Shown here: positions 11,103 to 19,800 of the stretch, piece by piece
Layout: every line of letters begins with the position of its first letter
How positions within the stretch are numbered: the first letter of the stretch is position 1
Source of the DNA: Malikia granosa
Lineage (GTDB): Bacteria > Pseudomonadota > Gammaproteobacteria > Burkholderiales > Burkholderiaceae_C
Direction of reading: 5' to 3'
DNA length: 64,000 nt
Assembly (NCBI RefSeq): GCF_002980595.1
Contig: NZ_PVLQ01000008.1
Coordinates: 62,001 to 126,000 of the forward strand
The notes under the pieces: model-generated
Seen by the model: only the letters and a program-made list of their open reading frames with translations
The model's database searches: none
Told to the model about the DNA's origin: nothing
Translations under genes and position numbers: made by a program

Positions 11103-11119
11103 GGATTATTGGCAAGGCC

Positions 11120-11785
11120 ATGGCAAACATACTGGTAGTGGATGATGAACTGGGCATCCGCGAGCTCTTGTTCGAAATCCTCAACGATGAAGGCCATGCC
11201 GTCGAGCTGGCCGAGAATGCCGCCCAGGCGCGCGCCTTGCGCGAGCGCCAGCGTCCCGACCTGGTGCTGCTCGACATCTGGATGCCCGACACCGACGGCG
11301 TGACGCTGCTCAAGGAATGGTCGGCCGCCGGCCAGCTGACCATGCCGGTCATCATGATGAGCGGCCACGCCACCATCGACACCGCGGTCGAGGCCACCCG
11401 CATTGGCGCGATGGCCTTCCTGGAAAAACCGATCACCTTGCAGAAGCTGCTGCAGTCGGTCGCGCAGGGGCTGGACAAGCTCGCCAGCCGCCCGGCCTCC
11501 GCGCCTGCCAGCGCAGCCCTGGCCCCGCCCGATGCCGATGCGCCGCCTGCGCCTGAAACCGGTGCCGCCCCCGAGCGAGCCAGCGCCAGCCAGTTCGATT
11601 TCGACCTACCGCTGCGCGAGGCACGCGACGCCTTCGAACGGGCCTACTTCGAGTTTCATCTGGTCCAGGAGCATGGCTCGATGACCCGGGTGGCGGAGAA
11701 GACCGGCCTCGAACGCACCCATCTCTACCGCAAGCTCAAGCAGCTCGGCATCGACCTGTCCAAAACAAAGCGCGGCGCCGCGTGA
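11120..11785 (+). CDS. Short NtrX-like response regulator (receiver plus Fis-type HTH, no AAA+ domain)
   Basis: The 221-residue protein has an intact receiver domain: acidic pair Asp8/Asp9, phospho-acceptor Asp52 in LLDIWMPD, SGHAT at 81-85 and Lys103 in LEKP. An alanine/proline-rich linker (about 120-155) leads directly into a Fis-like helix-turn-helix ending in GLERTHLYRKLKQLGIDL. True NtrX proteins carry a central sigma-54-activating ATPase of about 240 residues, which is absent here, so this protein should bind DNA but not activate sigma-54 polymerase itself. There is no frameshift: the linker is in frame and clean. It pairs with the kinase 17 bases upstream. Confidence 0.85.
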   Translation: MANILVVDDELGIRELLFEILNDEGHAVELAENAAQARALRERQRPDLVLLDIWMPDTDGVTLLKEWSAAGQLTMPVIMMSGHATIDTAVEATRIGAMAFLEKPITLQKLLQSVAQGLDKLASRPASAPASAALAPPDADAPPAPETGAAPERASASQFDFDLPLREARDAFERAYFEFHLVQEHGSMTRVAEKTGLERTHLYRKLKQLGIDLSKTKRGAA

Positions 11786-11811
11786 AAAAACGGCGAAAAT
11801 GCCTCTATAAT
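11782..11811 (+). promoter_or_regulatory. Promoter of tRNA-Phe
   Basis: A consensus -10 TATAAT lies at 11806-11811, with GTGAAA at 11782-11787 as a modest -35 eighteen bases upstream. Transcription would start near 11818, just before the tRNA at 11831. The -35 overlaps the stop codon of the response regulator gene. Confidence 0.65.
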
Positions 11812-11830
11812 CGTTGTACTGTTACAGTCA

Positions 11831-11906
11831 GGCCCGGTAGCTCAGTTGGTAGAGCAGCGGATTGAAAATCCGCGTGTCGGTGGTTCGATTCCGCCCCAGG
11901 CCACCA
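11831..11906 (+). tRNA. tRNA-Phe(GAA)
   Basis: The 76-base cloverleaf has anticodon loop TTGAAAA (anticodon GAA), D-arm, T-arm (GGTGG/CCGCC around TTCGATT) and encoded CCA. The acceptor strands GGCCCGG and CCAGGCC pair at six of seven positions; position 5-68 is a C-A mismatch. A T at position 5 would restore the pair. Everything else is normal, so the gene is probably functional. Confidence 0.93.
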
Positions 11907-11914
11907 GATATCGC

Positions 11915-11945
11915 AAAAGCCCGTCGTCCAGCACGACGGGCTTTT
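11915..11945 (+). terminator. Rho-independent terminator of tRNA-Phe
   Basis: A nine-pair stem (GCCCGTCGT at 11919-11927 with ACGACGGGC at 11933-11941) is flanked by AAAA on the left and TTTT on the right. It lies eight bases after the tRNA and could work in both directions. Confidence 0.88.
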
Positions 11946-12031
11946 GTCTTTGTGGTCACTGAACCGGCCCGGGCCGCCGATGCGCCTGTAGCGCCCGAAC
12001 CCTCCCGGGCTCATTCAACAAGGACCCCCCC

Positions 12032-12415
12032 ATGACGACTCCCCTGATTGCGCCCGCGCAGGCCGAACTGCTGGCAGCCATCCTGAACGGGCTCTGCACC
12101 CGCACGCTGGCCCAGTTTGCCGCCGAGTCCCGGCTCGACGGCGAGAGCCTGGCCGATGCGGTCGAGCGCTACGAGGTCGACTATGCCTGGCAGGTGCTGG
12201 CTGCCGAGCGCACCCGTGCGGCCGTCGTCGCGCGCCTGCAGTCCGAGCTGGGCCAGGAGCTGGCCGACCCGCTCGAGGCCTCGGTCGCCGAGGCCCTGCA
12301 GCTCGCGGCAGCCCAGCAGCCGACCGATCTGCTGATGAGCTTCGACAACGACCTGCCGGAACTGATCGCCGGCCTGCTGCGCGCCAGCCGCGAGCCGGCA
12401 CAAGCCCTGGGCTGA
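12032..12415 (+). CDS. Small hypothetical protein
   Basis: I do not recognise this 127-residue protein. It is strongly helical, rich in Ala, Leu and Glu, with no signal peptide or membrane segment, and so is probably cytoplasmic. AAGGA precedes the ATG at the right distance and the third-position G/C bias continues through the frame, which supports real coding. It lies alone between the tRNA-Phe terminator and another unrecognised gene 108 bases downstream. A DNA- or protein-binding helical bundle is possible, but that is a guess. Confidence 0.6.
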   Translation: MTTPLIAPAQAELLAAILNGLCTRTLAQFAAESRLDGESLADAVERYEVDYAWQVLAAERTRAAVVARLQSELGQELADPLEASVAEALQLAAAQQPTDLLMSFDNDLPELIAGLLRASREPAQALG

Positions 12416-12523
12416 TCCGCAGCCCTGGCCGGCCAGTCCGGGGCGGTCGCCATCTCCTCTTGCCGCGCCTTGTCTGCCGCGTCGGCGCCGGCAGGCTGGG
12501 GCGAGCTCGGATACAGTGCTGGC

Positions 12524-13126
12524 ATGAACCCCGATCTGATGCAGGAAATCGCCGCCGCCGCGGCCGCGCTGGTGGTCGACGAAGGGCTGGAATACGGTCC
12601 GGCCAAGCGGCGTGCGCTCAAGCAGCTCGGCCTGCCGCCGCGCACCGCCTTGCCCGACAACCTGGTCGTCGAGGCTGCCGTGCGCGAGCATCTCGCTATC
12701 TTCCATGCCGATACCCAGCCGGCCGAGCTGCACGCGCTGCGCGAGCTGGCGCTGCTCTGGATGGAACGGCTGGCCGAGTTCCAGCCCCATCTGGGCGGCG
12801 CAGTCTGGCACGGCACGGCGACCGAGTTGTCCGACATCTACCTGCAGCTGTTCAGTGACGACCCGAAGGCGGTCGAGCTGGCATTGATCAACCGCGGTGT
12901 CGATTACGAGGCGCGCAGCGTCCATGGCCTGCACGGCCATGAGGTCGAGGCGCTGAGCCTGCGCAGCCGCTGCGAGCCGCTGCAGGCCTGGGTCGGCGTG
13001 CACCTGCTGGTCAACGATGGCGGCGATTTCCGCGGCGCGCTGCTGCGCGATGCGGCCGGACGCAAGCCGCGCGGCGATGCACGCGCGCTGCGCGAGCGCA
13101 TGGCCCAGCAGGCTTCGCTCCCATGA
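12524..13126 (+). CDS. Conserved hypothetical protein
   Basis: This 200-residue product has no signal peptide. The N-terminal half is helical (AAAAALVVDEGLEYGPAKRRA). The middle contains 'VWHGTATELSDIYLQLFSDDPKAVELALINRGV', a pattern reminiscent of nucleotidyltransferase-fold proteins, but I cannot see the catalytic G-S/D-x-D arrangement, so no function is assigned. I used the ATG at 12524; an in-frame ATG at 12470 would add a proline- and glycine-rich tail. The last four bases overlap the start of the thioredoxin-like gene (ATGA), so the two are translated together. Confidence 0.75.
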   Translation: MNPDLMQEIAAAAAALVVDEGLEYGPAKRRALKQLGLPPRTALPDNLVVEAAVREHLAIFHADTQPAELHALRELALLWMERLAEFQPHLGGAVWHGTATELSDIYLQLFSDDPKAVELALINRGVDYEARSVHGLHGHEVEALSLRSRCEPLQAWVGVHLLVNDGGDFRGALLRDAAGRKPRGDARALRERMAQQASLP

Positions 13127-13617
13127 GGCGGCGCGAGTTGCTCCTGGGCGGCGGTGCCCTGGCTGCCCTGGCCGGGCTGTCCGCCTGCTCGCGCGGTGCC
13201 GAGCCGCCCGCGGCTTTCTGGTCCCAGTCCTGGGAGTCGCCGAACGGCCAGCCGCTGGCGGCAGCGGATCTGCGTGGTCGCCCTCTGCTGGTGAACTTCT
13301 GGGCCACCTGGTGCCCGCCCTGCGTCGAGGAGTTGCCGCTGCTCGACCAGTTCTACCAGTCCCGGCGCGCGCAGGGCTGGCAGCTGCTGGGGCTGGCGAT
13401 CGACCAGCCCAGCGCGGTGCGCGCCTTCCTGGCCAGGCGGCCGCTGAGCTTTCCGATCGGGCTGGCCGGTCTTGGCGGCACCGAGCTGAGCCGCGAGCTC
13501 GGCAACAGCAACGGCGGCCTGCCGTTCAGCGTGCTGTTCGACCCTGCGGGCCGACTGGTCGAGCGCAAGCTGGGCCGGCTCCACGCCGAGGATCTGGAGC
13601 GCTGGCAGCGGCTCTGA
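13123..13617 (+). CDS. TlpA/DsbE-family thioredoxin-like lipoprotein
   Basis: The product of 164 residues is predicted to act outside the cytoplasm as a thiol-disulfide reductant or isomerase, for instance in cytochrome c maturation or copper delivery. It starts with an arginine-rich, possibly Tat-like leader (MRRRELLLGGG), then a lipobox LSAC with Cys22. The redox site WCPPC has Cys64 and Cys67 in the typical context NFWATWCPPCVEELP, and a cis-proline lies in GLPFSVLFD. It is short for the family but complete. It overlaps the upstream hypothetical gene by four bases. Confidence 0.88.
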   Translation: MRRRELLLGGGALAALAGLSACSRGAEPPAAFWSQSWESPNGQPLAAADLRGRPLLVNFWATWCPPCVEELPLLDQFYQSRRAQGWQLLGLAIDQPSAVRAFLARRPLSFPIGLAGLGGTELSRELGNSNGGLPFSVLFDPAGRLVERKLGRLHAEDLERWQRL

Positions 13618-13829
13618 TCCGTGCCGCGGGTCGCTGAGCCGGCCAATCCGGCTCCGGCCAGGCTGCGGCGCAATCCGGGGCCTGGCTGGCGCTGGCGCCT
13701 GTTTTCTGTCGCGCCTTCCCGAATGAATGCCATGCTGGATGTGATTGTCAACTGACACATGGTTTTCATGGTCGGTACGTAAGGTGAGCCGTTTTCCCAT
13801 CCCGGGTCTCACTTCACACAGGTAACGAC

Positions 13830-16800
13830 ATGGCACTTTCGGCTGGCAGCATTGCATTCGTTGGGTTCAACGCAGATGGAACGGATGGTTTCGCTTGTAT
13901 CGTCTTGGATGAAATTCCTGCTGGACAGGTGATCTATTTCCGGGACGACGAATGGAACGGCACCGCCTTCAACACCGGTGAAGGCATCAGCAGCTGGACC
14001 AACAATACGGGGGCTCCGATTGCCGTCGGCACCGTCGTTGAATTTTCCGCTGTCAGCACCGCAGCACCGACCGCCAGCCATGGCCAGCTCGCTCTCGTTT
14101 CCGGATCGCAAAACCTGGGTGCCAGCGACGAGACCCTGTATGCCTACACCAGCACGGGGGATGCCACCACGGGCAGCTTCACCTTCCTGTCGGCAGTGGC
14201 CAGCGGCGGCTACACCGCGGCCATGACCCTGGACGGCACCGGCCTGACGGCGGGAATCGATGCGATCGACTTCAAGCCACAGGACGACGATGCCGATGTC
14301 TTCGCCTACAACCCTGCCAGCGGAGGCTCCAGCTTTGTCGATGCAGCGGCCGCCCGACTGGCCATCCATACCCTGAGCCACTGGATGTCGCAGGATGCCA
14401 GTGGCGATCAGAACGCGGACGGCGTATCGCCCGATGCCCCCTTCCTGATTGCCGATCAATCCCCGCTGAAGGGCGTGAGCTTCAGCATCGGTGCCGCCAC
14501 CCCTTTCCCTGTCGTTCGCGTCATCTCCCTGTCGCTCAGCAGCGCCACCGGCACCGAGGCCGGCACCACGGTCATCACCGTCACCGCCACCGCTGCTGCG
14601 CCCGTCACCGGCGAGCAGGGCGTCGACCTGGCCGTCAGCGGTACCGGCATCACGGCAGACGACTACATCCTGTCCGGCAGCCGCATCACCATTGCCGATG
14701 GTGCCACCTCCGGCAGCATCACCTTCACCGTGCGGGACGATGCCTTGGTCGAAGGCAGCGAAACCGCCACGCTGACCCTCGGCAATCCCTCCTCGGGCAT
14801 CGCGCTGGGCAGCAGCTCGTCGCTGGACCTGGCCATCGTCGACAACGAAGCCGTCGGCGCACTGGCCTACAGCGGCCAGCTCAACGAAGGGCTGGCATTC
14901 GATGGCTCGGTCAGCGGCAAGATCCTCATCACCCTGTCGGGCGGCGAAACCTTTGCCGGCAGCATCGGCGAGAACCTGCTGGCCGCTGTCATGCCCAAGG
15001 CCCAGCTCACGAATGTCCCTGCCGGCCTGACCGCCAGCCTCATCCTGACCGGCAGCAGCCAGGCCGAGCTGAGCTTCGCCGGCAAGGCCACGGCGCATGG
15101 CAATGCCAGCGATTTGGGCAATCTGACGCTCGCGTTCAACAACAGCGCGTTTGCAGGCAGCAACGCCAGCGCCATCACCGGCTCGACCCAGTCTGGCCTG
15201 GCCATCAACTTCGCCGACCTCGGCACGGCGGGCAGCCAGCAGACCTTCACACCGAATGCGGGCAGCAGCCTGGACAGCTCCGACGCTTCCACTGCCATTG
15301 CGCTCGATGCCAACTACATGGTGGTGGGCGACGACGAGGCCAGCGTGCTGCGCGTGTACGACCGCGCCGGTGGCCCCGCCCTGGTCGAGTGGAGCTATGC
15401 GGCTACCTTGGCCAACGGCGGCGAGCTGGACCTGGAAGCCGGGACCCGCATCGGCGACACCCTGTACTTCGTCGGCTCGCAGAGCAATACCAAGTCGGGC
15501 AACGACTCCGACCCGCGCGAGAACCTGTTTGCCGTCACCGTTTCCGGCACCGGGGCCCAGACGGCCTTCACTTACCTGGGCAAGTCCGGCAGCCTGGAAG
15601 CCGCGCTGTCCAGCTGGGACAGCAGCAATGCCCATGGCCAGGGGGCCAACTACTTCGGCTTCGCCGCCTCCAGCGCGGCAGGCGTGGTACCCGAAGGCGT
15701 GAACGGTTTCTCGATCGAGGGCCTGAGCGCCTCGCAGGACAGCAACCAGCTGCTGCTGGCCTTCCGCGCCCCGCAGACCGATACCGTCACCCGCCAGAAA
15801 GCGCTCATCGTTCCGGTGGCCGTCAGCGGCTTGATCGGCGGCAGCCCCAGCTTCGGTGCCCCGGTCGAGCTCGACCTGGGCGGGCGCGGCATACGTTCGA
15901 TCGAGAAGGCGGCTGACGGCAACGGCTATCTGCTGCTGGCCGGGCCGGCCGGCTCGGCCAGCGCCGAGGTCACCCACGACTTCCGCATCTACCGCGTCAG
16001 CACCGATTTGACCCGCGTGACCGAACTCGACGTGAATCTCGATGCGCTGCGCGACGCCATGGGCGGCAGCTTCGAGGCCATCGTCGATGTGCAAGGCACG
16101 GTCGCAGGCACCCTGGTGCAATTGCTGCAGGACAACGGCGACACCGTCTGGCCGGGCAAGACTGGCGCGTCCAAGGACCTGCCGGCGGCCGAGCAGCAGT
16201 TCGTCGGCAACTGGGTCGAGCTTGGCAGCGATGTGGCCGATGCGACCGGTCCCAGGCTGGTCAGCAGCTCGCCGGCCGACAACGCCGTCAACGTCGGCGT
16301 TTCCAGCAAGCTGGTGCTGAAGTTCGACGAAGGCGTGAAGGCCGGTAGCGGCAGCTTCGTGATCAGGAAAACCAGCGACAGCAGCGTGGTCGACACGATC
16401 CAGGCCAGCAGCAGCCGGGTCGCGATCGCGTTCAACACCGTCACGATCGAGGCGGGCAATCTGGCCAACGCTACCGGCTATTACCTCGAGGCCACTGCTG
16501 ACGCGCTGAGCGACCACGCGGGCAACGCCTGGGTTGGCATCTCCGGGGTCGACGCGCTGAACTTCGCGACCGTCTCTGCCGCACCCCGCTACGACCTGCT
16601 GATCACCGAGGTGAACTCCAACGCCGCTGGAGGCGACTTCTTCGAGCTGTACAACCATGGGACGACGCCGATCGACCTGACGGGCTGGAAATGGGACGAC
16701 GACTCCGCCAACCCGGCCGACCCGGCTGCCGTGTCCTTGTCCGGGATGCTCAACCCCGGTGCGCGCCTGGTCGTGGTGGCGGCGGCCGATGCCGCGGCCT

Positions 16801-19800
16801 TCCGTTCCGCCTGGGGCCTGGCCGACCAGGTGCCCGTGCTCGCCACCGGCGGCCCGGGCTTGGGCAATGGCGATGCCGTGGTGGTGTTCGACCGCAACGG
16901 TTATGTCGCGGCCGGAGTGAACTTCAAGGCGACGCCGATCACCGCTACCGACGGCACAGTGATCACGCCCATGGTTCGCAGCGACGGCCTGGCATTGACC
17001 ACGGCTCACGCCGGACTGGCCGTGGGGGGCAGCGCGACCGAATCTGCAGTCTGGGATGGCGTGTCCACTTCGGCTCCGCAGTACAACGATGCCGATGTCG
17101 GCGTGCTCGGTGCCTTTGCGCAGGGCGCGGCAGCGGCCAGCATCGGCTCGCCTGGCAATGTGCTGGCCGGGGCCGGCCTGGCCACTCCCTACACCGAAAG
17201 CTTCGGCACCAGCCTGGGTGAATTCACCGCCTACAGCAGCGACGGCGACAAGGCTGCGACCTGGTATCGCGCCAGTAGCGGCACCGCCGAGGTCAACGGC
17301 TTCGGCGATACCGCCCATGCCAATGACTGGTTGATCTCGAAGCCCTTCGACCTGAGCCAGACCAGCGTCGAATACCTGAGCTTCACCACCTGGACCCGCT
17401 ACAGCGACGCCGGCATCGCCAACCCCGAGGTCAAGCTCAAGTACAGCACCGACTACCCCGGCAGCGGCGACCCCGCGCTCTACACCTGGACCGAACTGAG
17501 CTACAGCCCGTCGCCTGACAACAGCCAGGCCACCACCGCCTCTGGGTTGATCGACCTGTCTGCCATCCAGGGCAGCCATGTGCACTTCGCCTTCCACTAC
17601 ACCGCCTCTGGCGCCGGCAGCAACAGCTCGTCGAGCTGGCGCGTCGATGACGTGAAGATCGAAGGCTATGCCGGTGCCGTACTGTCGCTGGCCGCTACCA
17701 ATGCCAGCCAGGCCGAAGGCCAGGGCGGCAGCAGCGCCTTCACCTTCACCGTGACCCGTGCCGGCGACATCAGCGGCACCACCACGGTGGACTACGCCGT
17801 CGGCGGTGCCGCCGTGGACGCCGCCGACTTTGGCGGCCAGTTGCCCAGCGGCACGGTCAGCTTTGCCGCCGGCGAGACCAGCAAGACCATCACCCTCAAC
17901 GTGGCTGGCGACAGCACGGCTGAAAGCAACGAAGCCTTCACGCTGATCCTGGCCAATGCCGTCGGCGGCCAGATCATCGCTGCCACGGCCAGCGGCACCA
18001 TCCTCGACGACGATGCCGCGCCGACCCTGATTTCGGCGATCCAGGGCTCTGGCAGCGCCAGCGCCATGCTGGGCCAGACGGTCACCATCCAGGGCGTGGT
18101 CACGGCCTACATGCCCAGCATGAAGGGCTTCTTCGTCCAGGAGGAGGCGGCCGACAGCGATGGCAATGTTCGTACCTCCGAAGGCATCTTCGTCTACTAC
18201 AACAACAGCAATCCCGGCATCGCTGTCACCCAGGTGGGCGATGTGGTGCGCCTGACCGGTACCGTGGCCGAATACCAGGGCCAGACCCAGCTGACAGCCC
18301 CGAGCAATCTGCAACTCGTCACCGACCACGTCGACAGCAGTGCCCTGCCGGCACCGGTGCGGATCACGCTGCCGGTGGCCGACATGGTCGACTGGGAGTC
18401 CGTCGAGGGCATGTTGGTCGAGGTCTCATCGGCCACGGCTGGCGGCAAGCTGGTCGTCACCGACAACTACACCCTGGGTCAGTACGGCACGGTCACGCTG
18501 ACCTCCGACACCCTGCTGCAGCAATACACTGAAACCAATGCGCCCAGCGTGAGCGGCTATGCCGCCTACATGGCGGCGACACAGAAGGATCAGGTCATTC
18601 TGGACGACGGCAGCAGCAGCCAGAATCTCGGCATCCACCCGGGCCGTGGCGGCAACGACCTGTCGGCCGGCAACACCCTGCGCGCGGGTGACAGCGTGAC
18701 CAGCGTGGTCGGCGTGGTCGACCAGCTCACCGTAAGTGGAGCGCTGGCCTACGAGACCAGCTACCGCATCCAGCCGACCATCGAGCCGCTGTTCACCGGC
18801 AGCGCACGTCCCGCCGCGGCCGACCTGCCGGCTGCCATCACTGGAGCCGAGATCAAGGTGGCATCGGTCAACGTGCTGAACTACTTCACCACGCTCGGCA
18901 GCAGCAATTTCACCAACCCCAACGGCACCAGCCACCAGGGGCGAGGCGCCAGCAACGCCGCCGAATTCATTCGCCAGCAAGACAAGATCGTGGCCAACCT
19001 GCTGGGCCTGGATGCCGACGTGCTGGGCCTGATGGAAATGCAGAACAACGGCTTTGCCGATGGCAGCGCGATCGACTCGCTGGTCGACGCGCTCAATGCC
19101 AAGGCCGGTGCGGGCACCTATGCCTACATTGCCGGACCATTCAACGACGGGGCTGGCAGCGCAGGCGATGCGGCCACGGCGGGCGACGATGCCATCATGG
19201 TCGCCATCCTCTACAAGCCGGCCAAGGTCACGCCGGTGGGCCAGGCCGCGGTCGCCGATCCCGCGCTGTACGACGCGTTTTCGGCCAGCCTGGGCAGTCG
19301 CGTGCCGGTGGCGCAGACCTTCCAGGCCGTGGCCGACGGCGAGCAGTTCACGGTGGTGGTCAACCACTTCAAGTCCAAGGGCAGCGTCAACGATCCGGAC
19401 ATCGGTGACGGCCAGGGCGCCAACAACCAGGCCCGCCTGGAAGCCGCGCGCGACCTGCTGTCCTGGCTGGGCACCAATCCCACCGGCAGCACCGACAGCG
19501 ACCTGCTGCTGCTCGGGGACTTCAACGCCTACAGCCAGGAAGACCCGATCACCTACCTCGATGCCAACGGCTACAACAAGGTCTCCAGCGGCCTGTCCTA
19601 TTCCTTCGACGGGCTGTGGGGCTCGCTCGACCACGCTCTGGCCAGCGACAGCCTGAGCCGCCAGGTCAGCGGCGCCGTGAAGTGGGCCATCAACGCCGAG
19701 GAACCGGCGCTGCTGGACTACAACACCGAGTTCAAGAACGATGCGCAGGATGCCAGCTATTACGCCCCCGATGCCTACCGCTCCAGCGACCACAATCCGA

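Noticed and set aside
11120-11785. Frameshift or deletion as explanation for the short NtrX-like regulator
   Set aside because: The frame is continuous, the linker is clean, and no remnants of AAA+ motifs (GESGTGKE, GAFTGA) exist on any frame nearby.
13809-18329. A 1506-codon open frame on the minus strand opposite the giant nuclease
   Set aside because: It is the complement of a confirmed coding region with many known domains. It is rich in Gly, Ala, Asp, Val and Gln in the pattern typical of antisense frames in G/C-rich DNA and shows no recognisable domain or start signal.
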